From NCBI GenBank assembly GCA_015490795.1, contig WFXD01000058.1, positions 1-35,176 of the forward strand: a DNA stretch of 35,176 nt, in the 5' to 3' direction. The DNA is from Gammaproteobacteria bacterium. Lineage in GTDB: Bacteria > Pseudomonadota > Gammaproteobacteria > Chromatiales > Chromatiaceae. Below the pieces are notes generated by a model. That model ran no database searches, was not told the DNA's origin, and saw nothing but the letters and a program-made list of their open reading frames with translations. Position numbers and translations under genes: made by a program. Shown here piece by piece: positions 8,495 through 15,905 of the stretch (positions are counted from its first letter, which is position 1; each line of letters opens with the position of its first letter).

Positions 8495-10630
8495 ATGCCC
8501 GCCAGTGCCACAATCGAGTTGCTGATTATTGACCCATCACGGGATGATACAGAGTTACGCATTAGCACGTTGCGAAATGCGGGGCTGGCAGTCCATGCAA
8601 AAAGGGTTGATACGGCAGCTGCTCTTGTTGGCGCATTGGACAGCAGAGACTTTGATATTGTGCTCTATGCATGCGGTGATGAAAATATAGCGCTATCGGA
8701 TGCATATAAAATTTGTGAGCAAGCCAGGCAGGATCTCCCCTTTATTGTTCTGCACCAGGATGAAGTTGCCAATGAGGAGGAGGTAACCACGAATGAAAAA
8801 ATCAGAGATGTCATCCTCAAACATGATCTACAGCGCATCCAGCGCGTAGTAAAGCGTGAACTGCACGACCTTAGAATCCGGCAGCAACTTAAGGATCTGA
8901 AACGGCAGCTGCAGGAATCTGAGCGACGCTGTGCTTCACTGATAGAAAATTCCCAGAATGCGATTGCCTATATTCATGAGGGTATGCATATCGGTGCAAA
9001 TGCAGCTTATCTTGGCATGTTTGGTAATCTGGATGTGGAGGATATTGAAGGGTTGCCCATTTTGAATATGGTGGCACCCAGTGACCACAAAAGATTCAAA
9101 GCGTTTCTCCGCAGGTTGCCTGAAAAAAGTGGCGTTTCAGAACTGGATGTAAAGTGTCAAAGCAGCAGTGGCAACGCTTTTGATGCGCGGATGGAGTTTT
9201 CTAACGCCAGTATTGATGATGAGCCATGCACACAGATTATTATCCGTGATCAATCAAGGACAAATGAGCTTGAAGAAAAAATAGAGATTCTCAGCCTGCA
9301 AGATTCACAAACCGGCCTCCACAATCGCTCCTTCTTTTCAAAGAAGCTGGAGCAGGCGGCAGAGCATTTTCAGGAACCAAACGGGGCCTGTTCCCTTTTG
9401 TATATCAGTATTGATCAGTTTCAGGCAATCCAGAACACCGCAGGTATTGCTGCTGGCGATGCTATCCTTAAAACAGTTGCAGACATCCTCAGCCAAACGG
9501 TAGGTGAAGATGAGGTCCTGGCCCGCTTTGGTGAGCACTCATTTACCATATTGAGTCAATGTTCAAAAAAGGCTGAAGCTGAAGCGATTGCAGGGAGTAT
9601 ATGCAAAGCGCTGGACAGAGCATTCAAGGGGCAATCCAGGTATGATATTAATCCAACCTGTAGCATTGGAATTGCCTGTTCCGAGGGTGAAACCTCGATC
9701 CAGGATTTTATTGATCATGCCTACTTCTCCTGTGAAATAGCAAGAGGTAATGGTGGCAATCAGTTTGCAGTCTATGACCCCAATGCTGCGCTGCCTGGAT
9801 ATGAAGATGGTGCATCGCTGGATAGGGGACAAGAAGGCAGCACTGCCCAGAAACAGGAAGAGGTTGAAGAGGCAGTCATTGATGCAAGAGGGGTGGTTAA
9901 GGAGGCGCTGGCAAATGGCCAAATGCGCCTGGTTTATCAGCCTATAGTCAGTCTGCAAGGTGACTCCAGAGAGAACTACTCCGTCATGGTGCGCCTGCTC
10001 GACAGTCATGGTGGAGAGATAGATGCCGGCACGGTATTTGATAAGGCTGAAGTAAGCGAGTTAATGGTTGATGTTGATCGTTGGGTTGTCAAACATGCCA
10101 TTCGGGAGCTGACCCGGCAACGCAAAGAGGGACGAAAAATAAACCTCTTTGTTACGATCTCCAGTGCCAGCATTGTAGACCCATCCACACTGTTGATGGT
10201 TTGTGACAGCTTGCGCGAGGCGCAGGCGAAAGGTGCCTGGTTAACATTCCAGATTCGTGAAGCAGACCTGCGCGCACATACGCAGGAGGCCAAGAACCTT
10301 GTAAAAGGGCTGAAAAAAATCAAATGCCAAATTGCAGTAACACACTTTGGGTTAGCTCCAAAGCCAGAAGCCATTCTTAAACGCCTGCCAATTGATTTTG
10401 TAAAACTGGATGCCTCATTTCTGAAAGATTTGGCAACGCAACAGAAAAAGCAGGATGATCTGGCAGAGATTAACGCAAATATTCAGGATCATGGTATTAA
10501 AACCATTGCCACAGCCGTTGAGGATGCAAATAGCCTGGCTGTGTTGTGGACAGTGGGTATTAACTGCATTCAGGGCTATTTTTTTCAGGAGCCATCGGAG
10601 ACGATTGCTTTTGATTTTGGCAGCACTTGA
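8495..10630 (+). CDS. fimX: FimX-like c-di-GMP receptor (REC-PAS-degenerate GGDEF-degenerate EAL)
   Basis: The protein has 711 residues; Pseudomonas FimX has about 690 and the same domain order. Residues 1-125 are a receiver-like domain (IELLIIDPSRDD). About 140-265 is a PAS domain (IENSQNAIAYIHEG). About 270-430 is GGDEF-like and starts DSQTGLHNRSFFSKKLEQ, but the signature is GEHSF in place of GGDEF. About 470-705 is EAL-like, but EAL is SVM, the DDFG metal motif reads THFG, and the AEGVE glutamate is replaced (ATAVE). Neither cyclase nor phosphodiesterase activity is expected. FimX proteins bind c-di-GMP in such a dead EAL domain and promote PilB-driven pilus extension. The pilin operon lies on the other side of the epm genes. 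Confidence 0.88.
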   Translation: MPASATIELLIIDPSRDDTELRISTLRNAGLAVHAKRVDTAAALVGALDSRDFDIVLYACGDENIALSDAYKICEQARQDLPFIVLHQDEVANEEEVTTNEKIRDVILKHDLQRIQRVVKRELHDLRIRQQLKDLKRQLQESERRCASLIENSQNAIAYIHEGMHIGANAAYLGMFGNLDVEDIEGLPILNMVAPSDHKRFKAFLRRLPEKSGVSELDVKCQSSSGNAFDARMEFSNASIDDEPCTQIIIRDQSRTNELEEKIEILSLQDSQTGLHNRSFFSKKLEQAAEHFQEPNGACSLLYISIDQFQAIQNTAGIAAGDAILKTVADILSQTVGEDEVLARFGEHSFTILSQCSKKAEAEAIAGSICKALDRAFKGQSRYDINPTCSIGIACSEGETSIQDFIDHAYFSCEIARGNGGNQFAVYDPNAALPGYEDGASLDRGQEGSTAQKQEEVEEAVIDARGVVKEALANGQMRLVYQPIVSLQGDSRENYSVMVRLLDSHGGEIDAGTVFDKAEVSELMVDVDRWVVKHAIRELTRQRKEGRKINLFVTISSASIVDPSTLLMVCDSLREAQAKGAWLTFQIREADLRAHTQEAKNLVKGLKKIKCQIAVTHFGLAPKPEAILKRLPIDFVKLDASFLKDLATQQKKQDDLAEINANIQDHGIKTIATAVEDANSLAVLWTVGINCIQGYFFQEPSETIAFDFGST

Positions 10631-11012
10631 ATCGTGGGCTGAATATGCCCTTGCGGTCACTCCAAAAAACAGCGGCTGCCAGTTTTTTTGCACCTGCTGC
10701 CCACCACCTATCCACCGTGATGGTGCGTTTCTGATTGATCAGATGCAGCAGCGTTGCTGTGGGCTTTTTAATCCCGCATTGAGAAGCGATGTATCCGGGC
10801 ATAGCAAATAAACTCAAGCCAACCATTATCCCCTGCAACAGCTCTGAACCCACAGGCCGTGACCTGTGCGGCATTCTGCTCCCCCCCATTGTTAAATGCA
10901 GAGACATCTCTATCCAGCGGGCTGATGGGTTTTAGCGGGGGCGGCTGACAGGGTATCCTCCTCCTTGACATGGGTGTTGCCACTAAGCAGAATGGATATC
11001 TTTGATTTTCCT
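10631..11012. other. 382-bp intergenic stretch, no convincing gene
   Basis: This stretch lies between fimX and the first MITE-like element. It holds a possible terminator just after fimX and a minus-strand open stretch (about 10768-10980) whose translation (phrases such as ACGFRAVAGDNGWLEFICYAR) looks somewhat protein-like. That stretch has no start codon outside the mobile repeat and no family I recognise. It may be the remains of a gene broken by the repeat element. Confidence 0.4.
10664..10689. terminator. Possible terminator after fimX
   Basis: A run of six A, a GC-containing imperfect hairpin (CAGCGGCTGCCAG) and a run of seven T lie 34 bp after the fimX stop codon. The layout suits a bidirectional terminator, but the GC stem is short and mismatched. 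Confidence 0.35.
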
Positions 11013-11180
11013 CTAGGAGCCTGTCGGACTTAGGTGAATTGTAGCGAGGGAGTGGGAGAGTGAGCACAAATATTCCCGGTTTTGAGGCGCATAGTGGGCC
11101 TACGCAACGAAAAACCGGGGATATTTGAGCCGCTCTCCCACTTCCGCAGCCAGTTCATCCTAAGTCCGACAGGCTCCTAG
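11013..11180. repeat. MITE-like palindromic element, copy 1 (168 bp)
   Basis: The ends are a perfect 22-bp inverted repeat (starts CTAGGAGCCTGTCGGACTTA at 11013; mirror at 11159-11180). Inside the ends, a second pair of arms (GGGAGTGGGAGAGTGAGC and its near-complement, then ATTCCCGGTTTT with AAAACCGGGGAT) makes the whole element one long imperfect hairpin. It encodes no transposase. It is inverted relative to copies 2 and 3. It ends 17 bp before the ATG of the heme-SUMF1 gene, so that gene's promoter must lie within or beyond it. Confidence 0.85.
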
Positions 11181-11197
11181 TTATAGGCTTGATTTTG

Positions 11198-12322
11198 ATG
11201 CTGAATCCAGCTGCACCGTATAAGGTTGTGAAGCGCCTTGCTGGCAGATGCGTTCTGCTGCTCTGCTCATTGGTTTTAGTTGCTTCGATCTCTGTAGCAG
11301 CCGCTCCAGCGGTGCAGGAGGGGGAGCCGGCAGAGCTGCCTTTTCCGGTTGAGTCGGAGGCGGATATCCAGCAGGAGCGGATTGCAGACTATCTGGAAAC
11401 AGGTCAGCCCAACTGCGCCCTCTGTCATGCACAGCAGCAGCGCCCTGCCATAGATTACACGACCGATAAAGAGTGTCTGCAGTGCCACAATACAGACTAT
11501 AGCCAGCGTTTCCTGGATATTGATGAGCGCTATAAGGTGCCATTGGAGGATAGAGCCTACAAGGTGGCTCTGGCAAAGGCGGCCCCCTCCTCCCCACCGG
11601 TCAACATCGAGCGAAAGGCCCCTGAGGGTATGGTGCTGGTGCCTGCGGGTGAGTTTACTATGGGGACGGATGACTGGTGGCCAAAGTCCGGGCCGGCGCA
11701 CAAGAAGTATCTGCCTGACTACTACATCGATCTCTATGAAGTGACCAATGCCAAATACAAGCTCTTTGTTCAGGCCACCGGACGGCGCCTGCCGGATGAC
11801 TGGGTAAAGAGCAATAATGAGATCCCGGAGGGGATGGAGGATCATCCGGTTGTCTTTGTAAGCTGGCAGGATGCCAATGACTACTGCGAATGGGCTGGAA
11901 AACGCCTGCCAACCGAATATGAGTGGGAGAAGGCGGCAAGAGGCACCGACGGCAGGGTCTTTCCGTGGGGTGATGAATTCGACAAGAATAGGGCCAATAC
12001 CCCGCAGTACGGCCTGGGCAAGGCGATGAAGGTAGGCTCTTTTGAAAATGGAAGAAGCCCCTATGGCCTCTATGATATGGCGGGCAATGTCTTTGAATGG
12101 ACGGCGAGCTGGTACAAGGCCTACCCGGGCAATACCCACAAAGACCCCAATGAGGGAGAGACCTACCGGGTGGTGAAGGGCGGTTCCTGGTATGACTGCA
12201 CCTACTACAGATGCGGTATCAGTGCGCCAACCTACAACCGAATCTTCTTTCACCCAATGACAAAGAATTTCAGCTTTGGTTTTCGTTGCGTCCAGGATGT
12301 AAACAGAGATGATAGAGATTGA
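11198..12322 (+). CDS. Exported diheme cytochrome c-FGE/SUMF1 fusion protein
   Basis: The protein has 374 residues from the ATG at 11198; an in-frame TTG at 11189 is less likely. A signal peptide (hydrophobic CVLLLCSLVLVASISVAAA) sends it to the periplasm. Two c-type heme sites, CALCH and CLQCH, follow within about 30 residues of each other. From about residue 140 there is a complete SUMF1/formylglycine-generating-enzyme-like domain: PEGMVLVPAGEFTMGTD, YYIDLYEVTNAKY, GKRLPTEYEWEKAARGTDG, SPYGLYDMAGNVFEW and a final GFRC. Near the end, VVKGGSWYDCTYYRCG keeps a C-x4-C pair like the copper-binding catalytic cysteines of true FGEs, shifted by one residue. No sulfatase gene is nearby, so the substrate is unknown. 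The next gene is of the same type. Confidence 0.85.
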   Translation: MLNPAAPYKVVKRLAGRCVLLLCSLVLVASISVAAAPAVQEGEPAELPFPVESEADIQQERIADYLETGQPNCALCHAQQQRPAIDYTTDKECLQCHNTDYSQRFLDIDERYKVPLEDRAYKVALAKAAPSSPPVNIERKAPEGMVLVPAGEFTMGTDDWWPKSGPAHKKYLPDYYIDLYEVTNAKYKLFVQATGRRLPDDWVKSNNEIPEGMEDHPVVFVSWQDANDYCEWAGKRLPTEYEWEKAARGTDGRVFPWGDEFDKNRANTPQYGLGKAMKVGSFENGRSPYGLYDMAGNVFEWTASWYKAYPGNTHKDPNEGETYRVVKGGSWYDCTYYRCGISAPTYNRIFFHPMTKNFSFGFRCVQDVNRDDRD

Positions 12323-12443
12323 ACTGATGGCTTTAGAGGTACTTGTAAAACTCCGCAGGCGCTCCCTGGCGGCGTTAAAAACGGACTCAAAATGCTCATT
12401 TGCTGTGCGTAAACCCCGCTTTTTCACCAATTTCCGCCTTGCC

Positions 12444-13694
12444 ATGAACCACCTGCAAAGTTTTGCAAGCACCTGTTTACACAAGAGAAAATGTGCAGTT
12501 GGTCAGTTCCTGCAAAAAAGTTCTTTGAACCCGAAGGTGGCACTTTGTAGTCTGGTTGCTGCCTTAAGCCTTCATCAGACGGCTTATGCCGCATCGGATC
12601 TGGCAGCTGATCTGGATAATGGCAAGGCACTCTACACGAAGTACTGTTTCTATTGTCATGGCAAGGAGGGCCGGGGTGATGGTGCCGTTGCCATTGCCGT
12701 ACAGCCAAAGCCTGTCGATTTTGTGAACGACCAGGAGCGGATGAGCCGAAGCGATGCCGAGCTGATGAAGAGCATTGAAGAGGGCATTGTTCAGGATCCC
12801 GACTCCCGCATGTATATGCCCGCCTGGAAGGAGGTATTGAGCAGCGCGGGGCTGCGGGATGTACTGGCCTATGTCAGATTGCTTGCCGCACAGGGTGGAA
12901 AGCCGCCAGCGGATACCGGCAGAGAAGGGAGCGCTGTCAAACAGCAGGAGAAAGAGGCGGCACCGGCTCCCGATGATATGGTCTATATCCCTGCTGGTGA
13001 CTTTATTATGGGCAGTGATAAGGTGGACACGGATGCGATGGGCCTCAGGTTCGGCAGCACCCCCTATTACCTGAATGAGAAGCCCAGGCGCACGGTGACG
13101 CTGGATGCATACTATATCGACAAATATGAGACCACCAACCAGCAGTACAGTGAATTTGTAGCGGCCATGCAGGGCCGGGTAAGGATACCCCCGCCAGCGT
13201 ATTGGGAGCATGGCGTCTATGCAGAAGGGGAAGAGCACTTCCCGGTGCATACCGTGCATTGGTATGCGGCATCGGCATACTGTCGCTGGAGAGGCAAACG
13301 GCTGCCAACAGAGGCCGAATGGGAGAAGGCCGCCAGGGGCATTGATGGCAGAGAGTTCCCCTGGGGAGATGAGTACAGCCCGGACAAATCCAACAATCAA
13401 TCCAATTTTGGTGGCGTGATAGCGGTTGGCTCCTATGAAGAGGGAAAGAGTCCATACGGTCTTTATGATATGACAGGCAATGTGGCGGAGTGGGTTGATG
13501 ACTGGTATAAAGCCTATCCGGGCGGCGAGAGCCATAAGGATCCCAAGTACGGTGAACGCTACAAAGTGATACGCGGTGGCGGATGGGGTGGGATGGGGCA
13601 CTACAATCTGCCGCTCTACTACTCTACAACGCACCGTGAAAAAGGCATCCCGACAGATGCTTTTCGGGATGTTGGTTTTCGATGCGCCAAATAA
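12444..13694 (+). CDS. Exported monoheme cytochrome c-FGE/SUMF1 fusion protein
   Basis: The frame opens at 12309, but its first 45 codons are basic, unlike an export signal, and read like translated noncoding sequence. I use the ATG at 12444; a TTG at 12525 would give a tidy signal peptide (LNPKVALCSLVAALSLHQTAYA), and the start is uncertain. A cytochrome c domain follows: NGKALYTKYCFYCHGKEGRG holds the CxxCH heme site, and DSRMYMPAW supplies the likely distal methionine. After a charged linker comes a SUMF1 domain (MVYIPAGDFIMGSD, GKRLPTEAEWEKAARGIDG, SPYGLYDMTGNVAEW, GFRCAK). The region matching the catalytic cysteines reads GGGWGGMGHYN and has none, so FGE activity is not expected. It is probably cotranscribed with, and paralogous to, the gene before it. 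Confidence 0.82.
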   Translation: MNHLQSFASTCLHKRKCAVGQFLQKSSLNPKVALCSLVAALSLHQTAYAASDLAADLDNGKALYTKYCFYCHGKEGRGDGAVAIAVQPKPVDFVNDQERMSRSDAELMKSIEEGIVQDPDSRMYMPAWKEVLSSAGLRDVLAYVRLLAAQGGKPPADTGREGSAVKQQEKEAAPAPDDMVYIPAGDFIMGSDKVDTDAMGLRFGSTPYYLNEKPRRTVTLDAYYIDKYETTNQQYSEFVAAMQGRVRIPPPAYWEHGVYAEGEEHFPVHTVHWYAASAYCRWRGKRLPTEAEWEKAARGIDGREFPWGDEYSPDKSNNQSNFGGVIAVGSYEEGKSPYGLYDMTGNVAEWVDDWYKAYPGGESHKDPKYGERYKVIRGGGWGGMGHYNLPLYYSTTHREKGIPTDAFRDVGFRCAK

Positions 13695-13746
13695 CGCAGT
13701 AGCCCTCTAGGCTGCTTTTGTGTAAAAACAGCGTGAAAGGGAAAAA

Positions 13747-14691
13747 ATGCCAAATATAAAAAAAATTTGGGCTGCTGTTATGGCGATGCTGTTGACAGGA
13801 GCAGTGGGTGCTGCTGGAAAAGAGGATGCCAGCGTGGAGAGCCATTTGGCGCAGCAGGCCTGTTTGCAGATTGCCAAGCGGCTGGCCTCGGTCTATACGC
13901 GTGATTGCAGGTACAACAATGGCTTGGTAACCACGGGGCAATTTTCTGTAGAGGGCCGCCCGATTCTGGAGAAGGTCTACCCTCCACGTCCACCCAAAAA
14001 ACCCAGAGCACGCGTGATGCTCGTGGGAGGGATCCATGCCGATGAACTCAGTTCTATCAGCATCGTCTTCAAATGGATGCGCATTCTGGATAAGTATCAC
14101 TCCGGCCTGTTCCACTGGAAGGTGGTTCCGCTGCTTAACCCGGATGGCCTGTTCCAGGCAGGCCGCGCATTGCGGGTAAATGCCAATGGTGTCGATCTCA
14201 ACCGGAATTTTCCTGCCCCTGATTGGCAGGCAAATGCGCTGGAGGGCTACTGGATAAAGCGAACGGGGCGCAATCCAAGGCGTTATCCTGGCCCCTCGGC
14301 ACTGAGCGAGCCTGAAAGCCTCTGGCTGGCAAAAGAGATCGAACGTTTTCGTCCGGATGTCATTGTCGCTGTCCATGCCCCCTATGGCGTGGTGGATTTT
14401 GATGGCCCACCCAAAGGCCCCGGCAAACTGGGAAAACTCCATTTGAATCTGCTGGGCACCTACCCTGGTTCGCTGGGTAATTATGCCGGGCTGCAAAAAA
14501 ATATCCCGGTGGTGACGATTGAACTCAGGCATTCAGGGATTATGCCGCGCTCAAAAGAGATCAGACGTATCTGGATAGATCTGGTTCGTTGGGTGAAAAA
14601 CAATATCCCTAAAGATACGCCACCCGTTTATAAGGGGTTGCAGGCGTTTATGCAGGATATGGAAAAAACCGAACTACGGCGCAAAAACTGA
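13747..14691 (+). CDS. Exported M14-family zinc carboxypeptidase (MpaA-like murein peptide amidase type)
   Basis: The protein has 314 residues with a signal peptide (IWAAVMAMLLTGAVGAAG). Zinc ligands are H97 and E100 in GGIHADELSS and H210 in VAVHAPYG. Substrate-binding features NPDG and VDLNRNFP (R153) and the catalytic glutamate E259 in VVTIELRH complete an intact M14 active site. Related enzymes trim peptidoglycan peptides; MpaA itself is cytoplasmic, whereas this one is exported, so it probably acts on the sacculus or on released muropeptides. A ribosome site AAAGGGA lies 6 bases before the ATG. Its 3' end and the convergent L,D-transpeptidase gene were the original flanks of the accessory insert. 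Confidence 0.85.
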   Translation: MPNIKKIWAAVMAMLLTGAVGAAGKEDASVESHLAQQACLQIAKRLASVYTRDCRYNNGLVTTGQFSVEGRPILEKVYPPRPPKKPRARVMLVGGIHADELSSISIVFKWMRILDKYHSGLFHWKVVPLLNPDGLFQAGRALRVNANGVDLNRNFPAPDWQANALEGYWIKRTGRNPRRYPGPSALSEPESLWLAKEIERFRPDVIVAVHAPYGVVDFDGPPKGPGKLGKLHLNLLGTYPGSLGNYAGLQKNIPVVTIELRHSGIMPRSKEIRRIWIDLVRWVKNNIPKDTPPVYKGLQAFMQDMEKTELRRKN

Positions 14692-14696
14692 TTTTT

Positions 14697-14871
14697 CCAG
14701 GAGCCTGCCGGGTTTAGGATAATCTGGCTGCGGAAGTGGGAGAGCGGCTCAAATGTCCCCGGTTTTTCGTTGCACAGGCCCACTATCTATCTATGCGCCT
14801 CAAAACCGGGAACATTTGCGCTCACTCTCCCGCTCCCTCGTTACAATCCACCTAAGCCTGCAGGCTCCTGG
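14697..14871. repeat. MITE-like palindromic element, copy 2 (175 bp)
   Basis: The ends are CCAGGAGCCTGCCGGGTTTA and its near-complement ending GCAGGCTCCTGG, with the same internal arms as copy 1 in the opposite orientation. It starts 5 bp after the M14 peptidase stop codon and could act as a bidirectional terminator between convergent genes. Confidence 0.85.
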
Positions 14872-14881
14872 GTTCATAAAG

Positions 14882-14964
14882 CTATTGGTTGTTTCTGGCC
14901 AGTGGTGGCGTGCTTATTGTGTCAGTACCCTCATAGCCAAACCCCATCCCCTTCGCGTTTCCAG
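14882..14964 (-). pseudogene. 3'-end fragment of the L,D-transpeptidase gene
   Basis: This is a copy of the last 27 or so codons and the stop of the transpeptidase gene at 18286, made by the flanking duplication. An 8-bp deletion (CTCATAGCC here, CTCATAAACTATGCGCC in the intact gene) breaks its frame, which agrees with loss of function. Confidence 0.85.
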
Positions 14965-14973
14965 GGACAATAG

Positions 14974-15754
14974 GGGACAGACCACGATTAACCTGATATT
15001 TTCTCTTTCTATGCTAACAAAGATTGGGAGAAGGGTATGCCTCGTCGGGCAAGATTATCAATGGCTGGTATTCCATGGCATATCATTCAGCGCGGTAACA
15101 ACCGAGCCGCCTGTTTTTATGCAGATGAAGATTATCGGTTTTATCTGAGTACCCTAAAAGAACAGTCTGATATATATGGCTGCACGGTTCACTCATATGT
15201 TTTGATGACAAACCATGTTCACCTGTTGCTTACTCCAAAAAAGAAAGACAGTGCAGCACTGCTGATGAAGCACCTAGGGCAACGATATGTTCAATACATC
15301 AATCGTACGTATCAACGCAGTGGAACGCTTTGGGATGGTCGCTTCCGTTCATGTTTAACGCAGAGTGAAGAGTATGTGTTGTTATGCTACCGTTATATTG
15401 AACTGAATCCGGTAAGGGCAAATATGGTGGCGCATCCAAGAGAATATACATGGTCAAGCTATCTCGCAAATGCTGAGGGGAGAAAAAATGATCTGCTGAC
15501 CCCGCATGAAGAATATTTGAGAATTGATCGAAATGATCTGGGTCGGCGGAAAGCCTATAGGGGATTATTTAAAGCTCATGTTGATGAGGGGCTTGAGGAT
15601 CAGATTAGAGAAGCGACTAACGGGAATTATGTGCTAGGAAATACCCGTTTTCGAGAAGAAATTGCACAGGTATTAGGCAGGCGAGTGACGAGAGGGAAGG
15701 CGGGAAGACCACCAAAGAAGGTTGTAGTTTAATGGATAAACCGTGGTCTGTCCC
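14974..15754 (+). mobile_element. Complete RAYT element with REP-type ends
   Basis: Perfect 13-bp inverted ends, GGGACAGACCACG at 14974-14986 and CGTGGTCTGTCCC at 15742-15754, bracket a Y1 transposase gene with 50 bp of leader. Such short palindromic ends are typical of REP sequences served by REP-associated tyrosine transposases. Confidence 0.85.
15037..15732 (+). CDS. REP-associated tyrosine transposase (Y1/HUH family)
   Basis: The protein has 231 residues. The family opening MPRRARLSMAGIPWHIIQRG is followed by the HUH metal site H60-V-H62 in MTNHVHLLLTP and by CYRYIELNPVRANMV, whose Y120 is the likely nucleophile. GTLWDGRFRSCL is another conserved block. These enzymes cut and rejoin single-stranded DNA at REP hairpins. 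GAGAAGGGT directly before the ATG is a strong ribosome site. All catalytic residues are present, so the enzyme may be active. The 13-bp inverted ends around the gene and the deletion derivative at 17942 are the likely substrates. Confidence 0.93.
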   Translation: MPRRARLSMAGIPWHIIQRGNNRAACFYADEDYRFYLSTLKEQSDIYGCTVHSYVLMTNHVHLLLTPKKKDSAALLMKHLGQRYVQYINRTYQRSGTLWDGRFRSCLTQSEEYVLLCYRYIELNPVRANMVAHPREYTWSSYLANAEGRKNDLLTPHEEYLRIDRNDLGRRKAYRGLFKAHVDEGLEDQIREATNGNYVLGNTRFREEIAQVLGRRVTRGKAGRPPKKVVV

Positions 15755-15781
15755 TTAATATACTTAATATACTTAATATAG
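15755..15781. repeat. Three tandem 9-bp units next to the RAYT element
   Basis: TTAATATAC occurs twice and is followed by TTAATATAG, directly after the right REP end. The next bases (TCCCTTAAAT) repeat the TCCCTTAAT of the element border, so the tract looks like a small slippage or repair scar at the insertion edge. Confidence 0.7.
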
Positions 15782-15905
15782 TCCCTTAAATAAAACCTTG
15801 ACTGGATTATTTCCCTAGTTGTCTCTTGGTGATGGTAGAGGCATAGTTAGGCACTAGCTCAATTGATATTATGCCGTAAATTCAAAAAATAAGGATGGGG
15901 GAAGC

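Larger units (their letters stand above)
14635..14964. repeat. Left copy of 330/340-bp direct repeat flanking the accessory insert
   Basis: The sequence from GGGTTGCAGGCG to CGCGTTTCCAG reappears at 18037-18376 in the same orientation with few differences. It contains the last 57 bp of the M14 peptidase gene, MITE copy 2 and an 83-bp fragment of the 3' end of the L,D-transpeptidase gene. The transpeptidase gene is complete only at the right copy and the peptidase gene only at the left copy, so the repeat was generated when the intervening DNA was gained. Confidence 0.9.

Noticed and set aside
10768-10980. Possible small minus-strand protein with a cysteine-containing, protein-like tail
   Set aside because: It has no start codon outside the mobile repeat and no recognised family; kept only as a note in the intergenic entry.
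11276-13634. Two long minus-strand frames (11276-12484 and 12564-13634)
   Set aside because: They are antisense to the two heme-SUMF1 genes, whose motifs are clear on the plus strand.
14753-15148. Open frame across the MITE and the start of the RAYT gene (and a similar one at 18121-18468)
   Set aside because: They are made from the palindromic element read through in one frame; they have no ribosome site and no conserved protein.
15755-15781. Short regular repeats considered as a CRISPR fragment
   Set aside because: The units are only 9 bp with no spacers, and no cas genes are present.
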